The position numbers and the translations under genes were made by a program. Shown in pieces: positions 9,412 through 17,103 of a stretch of 64,000 nt of DNA. Each line of letters opens with the position of its first letter. The first letter of the stretch is position 1. Below the pieces are notes generated by a model. The model was given only the letters and a program-made list of their open reading frames with translations, did no database searches and had not been told where the DNA came from. The stretch comes from Pseudomonadales bacterium (GTDB lineage: Bacteria > Pseudomonadota > Gammaproteobacteria > Pseudomonadales > Azotimanducaceae): the NCBI GenBank assembly GCA_017642855.1, contig JAEPOO010000002.1:705545-769544 (forward strand). The letters are read 5' to 3'.

Positions 9412-10833
9412 GTGAAGGTTGAAGTTGTTCAAACCTATCAGAGCAATTTACCTGACCAGGACGATCACCCTTATCGTTCCGGTTGCTGGAGACCGAACCA
9501 CGAAGAGATCAACGCCTGGGATCTTGAAGTCGAGGGTGAGGTGCCCTCGGACTTGCAGGGAGTATACGTTCGCAATACCGAAAACCCGCTGCACGACTCC
9601 CTGGGTCGTTATCACCCTTTTGATGGCGACGGCATGCTGCACAGCATGTTTTTCGATGGCCAAAGTGTTCAGTACAGGAACCGATTTATACGCACTGACG
9701 GCTTTAATGCCGAGCTTGATGCCGGACGTGCGCTTTGGGGTGGCCTTCTGGAGCGCCCTGAAAGATCAGAACGTGAAGGGTGGGGTGCGCGTACCCGTTT
9801 GAAAGATGCCTCCAGCACCGATGTTGTGATACATGGTGGTCGTGTCGCCACCAGCTTCTATCAATGTGGTGATGTTTATGAGCTGGACCCGAAGACGCTT
9901 GAACAATATGGAAAAGCAGCTTGGCTTTCTGGTGTAACGCCGGGTTGGGGTGTTTCTGCCCATACCAAGGTAGATGAAGCGACCGATGAGCTTCTGTTTT
10001 TCAACTATTCGAAAGAAGCGCCTTATATGCATTACGGTGTGGTGGACAGATCCGGCAACCTCGTGCACTACATACCCATCAAGCTTCCAGGTCCTCGCCT
10101 TCCCCACGACATGGGCTTTACAGATAATTTTGCCGTGCTGCACGACTTTCCGTTTTTCTGGGATCCGGAAGCGTTAAAGCACAATGCTCATGCGGTACGG
10201 TTCAATACAGACTTACCCACAAGGTTTGGTGTGGTGCCCCGACGAGGTCAGCCTGAAGAGGTGCGCTGGTTCGAGTTTGAGCCGACCTATGCACTTCACG
10301 TGATCAATACCTATGAAGACGGTGACGATATCGTCATGGATGGGTACGCGCAAAAAGATCCTACTCACTTCTCATTGGTGGAAACGGGTTGTCATGCGTA
10401 TCGATGGCGGATGAACCTCAGGACCGGCCAAGTTTCGGAAGGCTCACTTGAAGAAGCGCTGAGTGAGTTCGGGATGATTAATCCCGCTCATGCTGGGAAA
10501 CCCTATCGATACAGTTGGGCGGTGACCTCACCGCCTAAATTCTTTGCCATGAATGGACTCGTGAAGTTAGATGCGGAAACCGCACAGCGGCAGGAGTTTC
10601 TATTGCCTGAGGGTATGTTTCTGAGTGAAAGCCCGATGGCACCGAAGCAGGGCTCGACGGCGGAAGACGACGGCTATGTGGTGACTTTTGTGACGGACAT
10701 CAATGCCAATGAATCAGGCTGCTGGGTGTTTGATGCTCGGGATATTTCCACCGGGCCTGTTGCGAAAGTAAAACTGCCGAAGCGGATCTGCGTTGGCACT
10801 CACTCTTACTGGGCGGACGTCAGCAAGCTGTAA
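9412..10833 (+). CDS. Carotenoid oxygenase (RPE65/lignostilbene dioxygenase) family protein
   Basis: A 473-residue seven-bladed propeller dioxygenase. The four iron-binding histidines of the family can be placed at His184 (VSAHTK), His232 (LPHDMGFTDNF), His296 (ALHVINTYEDGDD) and His464 (GTHSYWADV). The N-terminal NPLHDSLGRYHPFDGDGML segment is also characteristic. The family uses non-haem Fe(II) to cleave an alkene double bond in carotenoids, apocarotenoids or stilbenes. The start is a GTG behind an AAAGGGAG ribosome-binding site. It lies 35 bp after the RND permease on the same strand and could be co-transcribed. Whether the substrate is a carotenoid or a lignin-derived stilbene cannot be decided. 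Confidence 0.9.
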   Translation: MKVEVVQTYQSNLPDQDDHPYRSGCWRPNHEEINAWDLEVEGEVPSDLQGVYVRNTENPLHDSLGRYHPFDGDGMLHSMFFDGQSVQYRNRFIRTDGFNAELDAGRALWGGLLERPERSEREGWGARTRLKDASSTDVVIHGGRVATSFYQCGDVYELDPKTLEQYGKAAWLSGVTPGWGVSAHTKVDEATDELLFFNYSKEAPYMHYGVVDRSGNLVHYIPIKLPGPRLPHDMGFTDNFAVLHDFPFFWDPEALKHNAHAVRFNTDLPTRFGVVPRRGQPEEVRWFEFEPTYALHVINTYEDGDDIVMDGYAQKDPTHFSLVETGCHAYRWRMNLRTGQVSEGSLEEALSEFGMINPAHAGKPYRYSWAVTSPPKFFAMNGLVKLDAETAQRQEFLLPEGMFLSESPMAPKQGSTAEDDGYVVTFVTDINANESGCWVFDARDISTGPVAKVKLPKRICVGTHSYWADVSKL

Positions 10834-11310
10834 CGAACCCGCAGCAAAATAGAGGCGTGCTCGATTTCCGAGGAAGGCGAACCTTGGCCTGCAATTCACT
10901 TTTGTTATCCTCAATAAACGAACGGTGCCGAAAGTATCAGTGGATAACGCTAAACGGTTTGAAACGCGAATGTTCGTTGTGTTCCTGCCTCTATAGGTTT
11001 TGCCGAATACCTCAATGATGCTGACCTCGGAGCTCCCTCGAGCGCGGGCGGATCAGGTGGCTTAAGTGCCGAAACGAGATGGCGATAACGCCTGTGCGTC
11101 TCTCATTGCCGCTGAAGACGGTGGTGAAAAAGATGTCGTTACTGTGCGAGATATGCCCACCCATGTGCTGTCCTTTGGCAATATCGATCTGATCACTTCG
11201 ATCAAAGACGGTTGTCGTCTTAAGGGTGCAAGCGCGAATCGATGACGATCGCTAGCACTCTCGGTGACCTCGTGTAAACTGCGGTCTAAACGTCTGATTG
11301 AGCCACACCA
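10834..11310 (+). other. Intergenic region with possible short or decayed coding sequence
   Basis: 477 bp without a confidently called gene. Two consecutive plus-strand stretches in different frames have protein-like composition. One spans about 10997-11089 and ends in TAA (GFAEYLNDADLG...). The other is the 59-codon frame at 11066-11245. Together they could be remnants of one frameshifted gene. I recognise no family. No clear terminator or promoter is seen. Confidence 0.3.
11066..11245 (+). CDS. Possible small ORF of unknown function (59 aa)
   Basis: A GTG-initiated frame of 59 codons with soluble, coding-like composition (KDVVTVRDMPTHVLSFGN). No Shine-Dalgarno is evident before the GTG. 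I do not recognise a family. It may be the 3' end of a degraded gene rather than an intact small protein. Confidence 0.25.
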   Translation: MPKRDGDNACASLIAAEDGGEKDVVTVRDMPTHVLSFGNIDLITSIKDGCRLKGASANR

Positions 11311-12297
11311 TTGACTGATGAAACCCCCGTCACAAACGAAGTAGAGGACTCTGCACCCAGGAGAAAGGGAAACCTGATCGGGAGGATTGTCTTTTTCATC
11401 ATTACGCTGCTCTGTTTTGCTTTCCTCTATTACAAGTTGCATGGTGCTGCATCGCGTGAGGGACTCTCTGTCGTCGATTACATGGCCCAGGTCTTCGCGG
11501 CGGTTGACTGGGTAACCTGGCTTGCCGTGATGGTGAGCTATTCCATCTTTTTCTTTCTCATCGACACGCTCGTCGTCACTCGAACCCTGAACTGGTTTAT
11601 TACTGATATTAAGTACACAGATATTCTTCCCGTCAGGGCAAGCGCCTACATCATCTCAATCTTTAATGAACAGATTGGCAAAGGTGCGATGGCCTACTAT
11701 CTCAACCGCCGACATGAAGTGCCGGGTTGGGAAGTAGGTTCGGTGATGTTGTTCATCATGTTTTGTGAGGTGTTCTATCTGATGGTCTGGGCGACGCTCG
11801 GCTTTTTCTTCAGTGGTGCTTCACTCCCCCCGGTGTTCGGGCTTATTCCATGGTTGGCGTTGTCTGGAGCAGTGTTCCTGGTTGTCTGGGTCGCCTACTT
11901 TCAGGGTTGGATTTTTCCAGGCATTGAACTCAGGGAGCGGCGAATTCTGCATGCGTTCAAACTGGCTAAACCCTGGCACTATTTCATGTTTTTTGTGCTG
12001 CGCTCGCCGGCGCTACTGGCTGCTATTGGCGTCTACACCATCGCTCTCAATCTTTTTGGTGTCGAGGCCAGTCTGATGACGATCTGGCCCTATCTCCCGG
12101 TGATCTTTTTTGCGGCTGCGGTGCCAACGCCGATGCGCGCGGCGGCCATTACTTTCTGGGTCATCCTGTTCCCTGACAATGAGGGACAGATGGCCGCGTT
12201 CGGGTTTGTTCAGCACAATTTCTTCATTCTGTTCAATGCGGCGATTGGTCTGCTTTTCTGGCGACGAGCGCAGAAGGATCTGTTTGGCGGCCAGTGA
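11311..12297 (+). CDS. Multi-pass membrane protein, lysylphosphatidylglycerol synthase TM region/flippase-like
   Basis: A 328-residue integral membrane protein with about seven or eight hydrophobic helices after a short charged N-terminus (EDSAPRRKGN). The layout, including the SAYIISIFNEQIGKGAMAYYL segment and a following helix series, resembles the UPF0104/LPG-synthase transmembrane family. Family assignment is from gestalt and therefore moderate. It starts at TTG. Its stop overlaps the ATG of the next gene by 4 bp (ATGA), indicating translational coupling. No catalytic domain is attached, so a lipid-handling role would be inference. Confidence 0.6.
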   Translation: MTDETPVTNEVEDSAPRRKGNLIGRIVFFIITLLCFAFLYYKLHGAASREGLSVVDYMAQVFAAVDWVTWLAVMVSYSIFFFLIDTLVVTRTLNWFITDIKYTDILPVRASAYIISIFNEQIGKGAMAYYLNRRHEVPGWEVGSVMLFIMFCEVFYLMVWATLGFFFSGASLPPVFGLIPWLALSGAVFLVVWVAYFQGWIFPGIELRERRILHAFKLAKPWHYFMFFVLRSPALLAAIGVYTIALNLFGVEASLMTIWPYLPVIFFAAAVPTPMRAAAITFWVILFPDNEGQMAAFGFVQHNFFILFNAAIGLLFWRRAQKDLFGGQ

Positions 12298-12749
12298 TGA
12301 ATTGGGAAGCGCTGGGTGCGATTGGTGAGATTCTTGGGGCCGTTGGGGTTCTTGCGACCCTGGTTTATCTGAGCCTGCAGATTCGTGCGAATACCGAGCA
12401 GACCCGTCTCGCGATTGTCGAAAATATCATGGCCCGGGAAATCGAAAATCGTGAAAGACTTGTTGATAGTGAAGTGCCATTACTTTCGGTAGCGATCGAA
12501 CAAGGTCGAGAACTCACGTTGGAAGAATCTCGAAAGTTTGGCTTTTACATGCAGGGGCTTTTTCAGGCCTGGGAAGCTGCCTTCTATATGCACGAGAATC
12601 ATACCCTGTCAGATGAAATCTACGAGGCCATCAAGTTCCGCCGCGTGCACACCATTGGAACCCGGGAATACTGGGCCATGTATCGAAATGGTTTTACAGA
12701 GTCATTCCGTCGTCACGCCGACCAGGTGATGGCATACAACAAGGACTAG
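12294..12749 (+). CDS. Small single-pass membrane protein, unknown function
   Basis: 151 residues. A single N-terminal hydrophobic helix (GEILGAVGVLATLVYLSLQI, residues about 11-30) is followed by a mainly helical, charged soluble domain (AREIENRERLVDSEVPLLSV ... TREYWAMYRNGFTESFRRH). Similar proteins of this layout are frequent in marine Gammaproteobacteria, but no function is known to me. Translation is coupled to the upstream membrane protein through an ATGA overlap, which points to joint function. An ATG at 12297 in the same frame is an equally possible start. Confidence 0.75.
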   Translation: MMNWEALGAIGEILGAVGVLATLVYLSLQIRANTEQTRLAIVENIMAREIENRERLVDSEVPLLSVAIEQGRELTLEESRKFGFYMQGLFQAWEAAFYMHENHTLSDEIYEAIKFRRVHTIGTREYWAMYRNGFTESFRRHADQVMAYNKD

Positions 12750-12792
12750 CTGCCAACTCAATCAGGATTGGAGATTCTTGTAACCAAAAGGA

Positions 12793-12815
12793 ATATCAAT
12801 ATAATAAATTGATAT
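12793..12815. promoter_or_regulatory. Perfect AT-rich palindrome, candidate operator before the TSUP exporter
   Basis: ATATCAAT and ATTGATAT form perfect 8-bp arms around a 7-nt AT spacer, ending about 20 bp before the exporter start. The size and AT-richness are like operators of ArsR-type sulfur-sensing repressors that control TSUP genes elsewhere. The regulator assignment is inference. Confidence 0.45.
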
Positions 12816-12835
12816 AACCGTTGGTCGAAGATGAT

Positions 12836-13594
12836 ATGGTCCTTGTTCTTCCTGGTGCCCTGCTGGTGGGTCTGAGTCTTGGGCTCCTGGGGTCGGGTGG
12901 TTCCATTCTTACGGTGCCTATCCTGGTTTATCTCGTTGGGCAGGATGAGAAAGTTGCCATCGCCAGTTCCCTCGCGATTGTTGCGCTGATTTCCATTGCG
13001 GGTTCCCTGCAATTTGTCCGGGAACGGCGAGTTCAGTGGCGAACCGTCGTTGTCTTTGGTATCCCGGGCATCGTTGGCACCTACATGGGTGCTGCTCTTT
13101 CCGCGTATGCGCCTGTTGGTCTGCAGATGCTGATTTTCGCGTTGGTTTTGCTCGTCGCCTCTTGGTTCATGCTGAAACCGGGCAGTTCAGAGGTATGTCA
13201 GCGAAAGACGAAGATTTATGAAGTGGGTGCCGAAGGTTTTGTGGTCGGTCTCATTACAGGCTTTGTCGGTGTAGGCGGCGGATTTCTGATTGTGCCTGCG
13301 CTTATTTTACTTGGCGGTCTCGCCATGCAGCAGGCAGTAGCAACCAGCCTTGTCATCATCGCACTGAAGTCCATCGCTGGATTTGCAAAGTACCTTGAAG
13401 TCATTCAAGCAGCGAACCTGAGCATAGACTGGGGCGTGATCGGGTTCTTTGCCACAGCGGGCATCCTGGGCAGTCTGGTAGGCAGTTACTTTGCCTGCAG
13501 AATTTCCCAGGGAAAACTCAAGACAGGATTTGGTGCTCTCCTGGTCATGGTCGCGTTGTTTGTCCTCTCTCAGTCAGTGCCAGAGCTGGTCTAA
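12836..13594 (+). CDS. TSUP (TauE/SafE) family sulfite/organosulfur exporter-like permease
   Basis: A 252-residue membrane protein with about eight helices and the family's internal duplication. Each half opens with a glycine-rich motif ([20 protein letters not shown] and [20 protein letters not shown]). TSUP proteins move sulfite, sulfonates or related anions across the inner membrane. I place the start at the ATG at 12836, a few bases after GAAG, rather than the in-frame TTG at 12821, which has no ribosome-binding site. A palindrome lies immediately upstream. The 3' end overlaps the converging sensor gene by 4 bp. The transported anion is not determinable here. Confidence 0.88.
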   Translation: MVLVLPGALLVGLSLGLLGSGGSILTVPILVYLVGQDEKVAIASSLAIVALISIAGSLQFVRERRVQWRTVVVFGIPGIVGTYMGAALSAYAPVGLQMLIFALVLLVASWFMLKPGSSEVCQRKTKIYEVGAEGFVVGLITGFVGVGGGFLIVPALILLGGLAMQQAVATSLVIIALKSIAGFAKYLEVIQAANLSIDWGVIGFFATAGILGSLVGSYFACRISQGKLKTGFGALLVMVALFVLSQSVPELV

Positions 13595-14259
13595 GCCATA
13601 TCCTCTGGCACGCACTCCGGGCAAAGCCCATGGCTGAAGGTTGTTCCTTTGTTTCGCGTCATATAAGACTCCATCTGATGCCAGGTACCGTTATCGTCGC
13701 GAATTTTCTTACAGCTTGCACAGATCGGCAGAAGGTCACGAAGCGCCTCAACTTCCTTTTCAGCTTCCTCCAGCTTGATGCCATCCCGGATAGATCTCTC
13801 CGTTAATTCGGAAAAAGACATTGAAAAAGCGTTAATCAGCCCGATGGTAATGGCGAAGCTTGAGATCTGCGCGACGCTGTAGTCCATGTTGAGTGAGATG
13901 TACGCGGTGCCAACCAACATAAGGAAGTTAAAAGTGATCGCGCCGCGCAGAGGTAACAGGTAGTAAAAGACGATGGTCGAAGAATATACCCAGAAGATAC
14001 CTGTTGGACTCAACTGGAAAAGGAAATACAGCGGTCCGACGAGGGACACGACCGCGCTGGCCCATCGTGCAATTGTGTCTTTACCGGTCATGTAGGTGTA
14101 AATGCCAAGCGACAGGAAGCTCATCGAAACCACCAGGTCGAATGTCGCTATTGCGTATTCCTCGTTGATCAGGCGTGCGATGCCGAAACCGCCTATAGAG
14201 ATGGCCGCTATCAGAGGAAAAATCACCATTAGGGTCATGAACCTTGCTGGGTTAAACAT
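13591..14259 (-). CDS. Six-helix membrane protein with C-terminal Cys-rich sensor-associated motif
   Basis: 222 residues. About six hydrophobic helices (residues 8-155) resemble the membrane sensor module of MASE-type signalling proteins. A short coiled coil (SIRDGIKLEEAEKEVEALRD) leads to the motif LLPICASCKKIRDDNGTWHQ ... FSHGLCPEC. This Cys-containing segment is common at the ends of PAS-containing signalling proteins and in short proteins without kinase or cyclase domains. Here no output domain follows it. It may bind metal through CxxC and CxxC pairs (inference). It is transcribed divergently from the ECF sigma gene, so the two share a regulatory region. Confidence 0.7.
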   Translation of the reverse strand: MFNPARFMTLMVIFPLIAAISIGGFGIARLINEEYAIATFDLVVSMSFLSLGIYTYMTGKDTIARWASAVVSLVGPLYFLFQLSPTGIFWVYSSTIVFYYLLPLRGAITFNFLMLVGTAYISLNMDYSVAQISSFAITIGLINAFSMSFSELTERSIRDGIKLEEAEKEVEALRDLLPICASCKKIRDDNGTWHQMESYMTRNKGTTFSHGLCPECVPEDMA

Positions 14260-14325
14260 TCTCCATCCTTTTAAAGTCCCTTGTCATTCAGCGTTATTTA
14301 TTCGTTAGAAAGAGTGACAGAAATC

Positions 14326-14353
14326 TGTAATAAACTGAAGCGTGATGCGTAAT
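14326..14353 (+). promoter_or_regulatory. Possible ECF-type autoregulated promoter
   Basis: TGTAAT (14326-14331) and CGTAAT (14348-14353) are separated by 16 bp, the usual ECF spacing, and lie 27 bp before the sigma start. ECF genes usually transcribe themselves. The match is by analogy and not to a defined consensus. An ACAGA-AA-TCTGT inverted repeat overlaps at 14317-14328. Confidence 0.28.
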
Positions 14354-14380
14354 ACCGTTTAACAAACTGGGATCCAGCAA

Positions 14381-14899
14381 ATGGCAACGAATGTGGCTTT
14401 CGAGATTCTCTATCGAGAATACTACGTTCGTGTGTTCGGGCTTTGCAGACAACTGTTAGGCTCTACGCCTCTTGCCGAGGATGCCGCGCAGGAAACGTTT
14501 ATGCGGGCTTACCGTCATTTTGATCGATACGATACAACGCTACCTTTCTGGCAGTGGATTGCAACGATAGCAAACCGATATTGCATTGATGTGCTGCGCA
14601 AGCGAAGTCGATCAGGTGCTCTTTTCGATGAAGAGCAGTTTGAACTGGATCAGGTGTCCTCCGATACACCATCACCACTGATACAGGTGTTGGGTGAGCA
14701 GGATGCTTCAGTACTGTCAGGAGCCATCAGTGCGCTGCCTGATAAGTATCGAGTGCCGATTGTTCTCGCCTACTTCCATGACGCCAGTTATGACGAGATC
14801 GCCGAAGACCTGGCGATTAGCAGAAATCACGTGGGTGTTCTTCTGTTAAGGGCGAAACAACAGCTTCGCAAGTCTCTCGAGAAAGGAGCGATGCCATGA
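14381..14899 (+). CDS. ECF-family RNA polymerase sigma factor
   Basis: A 172-residue sigma factor with only regions 2 and 4. Region 2 covers FEILYREYYVRVFGLCRQLL through AEDAAQETFMRAYRHFDRY and WQWIATIANRYCIDVLRKR. Region 4 covers ISALPDKYRVPIVLAYFHDA and YDEIAEDLAISRNHVGVLLL, a helix-turn-helix for the -35 element. A linker of about 40 residues separates them. The stop overlaps the start of the anti-sigma gene by 4 bp, giving stoichiometric coupled translation. It is expected to be held at the membrane by the downstream protein and released by an envelope signal. Target genes are unknown. Confidence 0.95.
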   Translation: MATNVAFEILYREYYVRVFGLCRQLLGSTPLAEDAAQETFMRAYRHFDRYDTTLPFWQWIATIANRYCIDVLRKRSRSGALFDEEQFELDQVSSDTPSPLIQVLGEQDASVLSGAISALPDKYRVPIVLAYFHDASYDEIAEDLAISRNHVGVLLLRAKQQLRKSLEKGAMP

Positions 14900-16533
14900 A
14901 CCATCTGACAGAACGCCAATATTCAATGTATGTCGATGGTGCTCTTGAAGCGGAAGAGCACGCACGCGTATCTGATCACCTGGCTGAGTGCGAATCCTGC
15001 GCGTTGCAGATCGAATCATGGCGAAACGAACGGAACCTGATTCGTTCGTCGATCACTTCATTTGATGGTATTCAAATTCCCGCGGAAATGCCGCGTTTTC
15101 GTAGACGCATGGGATTGCGCGAATTTGTCATGGCTAATCTGGTCACCGGTGGGCTTATTTGGGTTCTTCAGTTCGTGTGGAAAACGGTGTTCGGTGAACT
15201 GGCAATAGAACTGTTGTTCGTTGCGCTGTCTAGGTTTTCTATACCTGTTCCGGACGGTTTCGATGTCATGGTCGAAACCGGCCTGCTGTTTATCTCCGAG
15301 GAGGGAGTCAACATGATTACTAACTATGTCCTATATATCGGAGTTTCCGCGGTGGCCTTGATGTCTCTATGGATAGCAGTCTCCGTTCGACGGGCTCGCG
15401 CCAATTCATTTGCCATTGTGTCAGCCATGTTAATTGCAGGATCACTGGTGCCGACCGAAGTCCAGGCTTTGGAAACCCGCACCGGAGGAGCGCTCATCAC
15501 GATCGAAACAGATGAAGTCATCGAAGATACGGTGATTGCCGCGGGGGAAACAATTGTTGTTGATGGCGATGTGAGCGGAGACCTTTTGGCCTTTGGTAGA
15601 CGGGTTGTCGTTAACGGTGACGTTGGCGGAAATCTTCTGACCTTTGCTGAGTCCATTACCGTTCAGGGTGAAGTCGAGGGTACCTTACTGGGTGCGGGTT
15701 CAACTTTTGATGTTGAAGCGTCCTCGATAGGTGGTGATCTGTGGGGATTTGCCAACAGCGTACTGATTAGCACCGAAACGGAAATTGTCGGGAATGCGAT
15801 TGGTTTTGCAGAAACCTTCGTCTTCTCCGGGTCCGCAGGGAAAGATCTCCTGGCGTTTTCCGAGCGGCTCGAAGTCAACGGAGAAGTGGGTGAAGACGTT
15901 GATGCGTTCTCTCAAACGCTGAACTTTCTCGGTCAGTCTAAAGTCATTGGTGATGTGCGATTCCGGGGTGAAGAGGAGGACTTGCAGAAAGCTGATGGCG
16001 CAGTCATTCAGGGGATGATTGAATTCCCTGAACTCCCCGAGGACTTTACGCCCCGAAATAGATACCTCACCGGCGATTACTATATTCGACAACTTGTGCG
16101 CCTGGCTGCAGCCTTCTTGGCCGGGTTGTGCTTTCTTTGGCTGCTCCCTGTCGCCCGGGATGCTGAGCTTGATGGTGGTGTTGATGGCCTAAAAACGGCA
16201 GGTATTGGGCTGGTTGCATTAGTCAGCATGCCGATTATCTCCGTGCTCTTGGCGTTTACGCTGGTTGGTATGCCGATAGCTGTGCTTGGCATCTTCGTCT
16301 GGATCGCTCTGATTTATTTCGCGAAGATCATTGTGGCTTATATGGTGGGTTCAATGCTCCTCAATGTCATAGATGGTGATGACAACCTCGCGCTTACGCT
16401 GTTTGTGGGTCTGGTCGCCGTTATCGTTGCGGTGTGCCTGCCGGGCCTTGGTGGTTTTATCAACTTTCTGCTGACGATTATCGGTGCAGGAATGCTGGTC
16501 GGATTGCTGATGAGTGATGCCTTGGACAGGTGA
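14896..16533 (+). CDS. Zinc anti-sigma factor fused to membrane helices and a bactofilin-like beta-helix
   Basis: 545 residues. Residues 1-45 form a ZAS/zf-HC2 anti-sigma domain with the H28-x3-C32-x2-C35 motif, expected to bind the co-encoded ECF sigma in the cytoplasm. Hydrophobic segments at about 76-110 and 140-185 follow. Residues about 195-385 are a run of short beta repeats rich in Gly-Asp-Val (GDVSGDLLAFGRRVVVNGDV, NLLTFAESITVQGEVEGTLL), like the right-handed beta-helix of bactofilin/polymer-forming proteins. Four more hydrophobic helices (about 395-540) end the protein. Most anti-sigmas of this class are about 200 residues, so the rest is an added module. It starts within the sigma stop (ATGA). 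Confidence 0.85.
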   Translation: MNHLTERQYSMYVDGALEAEEHARVSDHLAECESCALQIESWRNERNLIRSSITSFDGIQIPAEMPRFRRRMGLREFVMANLVTGGLIWVLQFVWKTVFGELAIELLFVALSRFSIPVPDGFDVMVETGLLFISEEGVNMITNYVLYIGVSAVALMSLWIAVSVRRARANSFAIVSAMLIAGSLVPTEVQALETRTGGALITIETDEVIEDTVIAAGETIVVDGDVSGDLLAFGRRVVVNGDVGGNLLTFAESITVQGEVEGTLLGAGSTFDVEASSIGGDLWGFANSVLISTETEIVGNAIGFAETFVFSGSAGKDLLAFSERLEVNGEVGEDVDAFSQTLNFLGQSKVIGDVRFRGEEEDLQKADGAVIQGMIEFPELPEDFTPRNRYLTGDYYIRQLVRLAAAFLAGLCFLWLLPVARDAELDGGVDGLKTAGIGLVALVSMPIISVLLAFTLVGMPIAVLGIFVWIALIYFAKIIVAYMVGSMLLNVIDGDDNLALTLFVGLVAVIVAVCLPGLGGFINFLLTIIGAGMLVGLLMSDALDR

Positions 16534-16599
16534 CGCTGGCTGAAATGGATACTAGACTGAGCGAATGACCGTCGGATCCGTTTGGTCTCATGAGGAACA

Positions 16600-17103
16600 A
16601 TGGAAGATCACTTGTCTATCGGCAAAACTGAGGGCACGCGATTTATCGAATCCGATTGATTCCGAGAACACCTCAGATGACTCTTAGGTTGGCAGGGGGA
16701 ATTTTCGGACCTCTGCTAATGACGACGACGATGAGAAGTGATTGGCGAGAAGACCCGTCATCCAGCTTTCAGTCCATGGGCGAATACTTTCCAATTCGAG
16801 TGGTGGCGGCTGGAGGAGATGTCACTTTTTTTGCTCAAGTGGATCATGCGATTCCTCAGTTAAAGCACGGCGCGCTTGATGACGGGAGTGGTCTGGGATG
16901 TCAATGTCAGTGGTGGCGTTTTCCTGTTAGGTCTTTTGAACTCAGGCGTTTACGGACAGTTCATTGATGTCAATCCGCAAACTGAAATTGCCGTTGCCGT
17001 TGCCGTTGTCGTTGTCGTGGCGAGTGCCTGGCCAGAGCCTTGGGTATGTGATTATGAGCTGGAGTTTAACGCGTGGCTTGAAAGCCTGAACAAGAACCTA
17101 TGA
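16600..17103 (+). pseudogene. Decayed beta-lactamase-family serine hydrolase, 3' part
   Basis: Fragments in different frames resemble the C-terminal half of class C beta-lactamase-like serine hydrolases. There is a GTRF-type segment near 16633, then QCQWWRFP (about 16900-16922) in one frame, then VYGQFIDVNPQTEIAVAV and ASAWPEPW in another, ending at the TGA at 17101. Stops interrupt the 5' part, and I see no N-terminal SxxK region. A 6-bp unit (GCCGTT three times, then GTCGTT, GTCGTG; 16990-17019) expands a Val-Ala strand. The intact tail overlaps the next ATG by 4 bp, so the gene was once coupled to the amidohydrolase. Family recognition is by motif memory only. Confidence 0.55.
16990..17019 (+). 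repeat. Five-copy 6-bp tandem repeat (GCCGTT/GTCGTK)
   Basis: Three exact GCCGTT units followed by GTCGTT and GTCGTG add ten alternating Ala/Val residues to what should be one beta strand of the hydrolase remnant. It looks like replication slippage. Confidence 0.8.

Noticed and set aside
16876..17103. Independent 75-residue gene
   Set aside because: It matches only the tail of a serine hydrolase, and its N-terminal part is out of frame with the motifs. It is better read as a pseudogene end.
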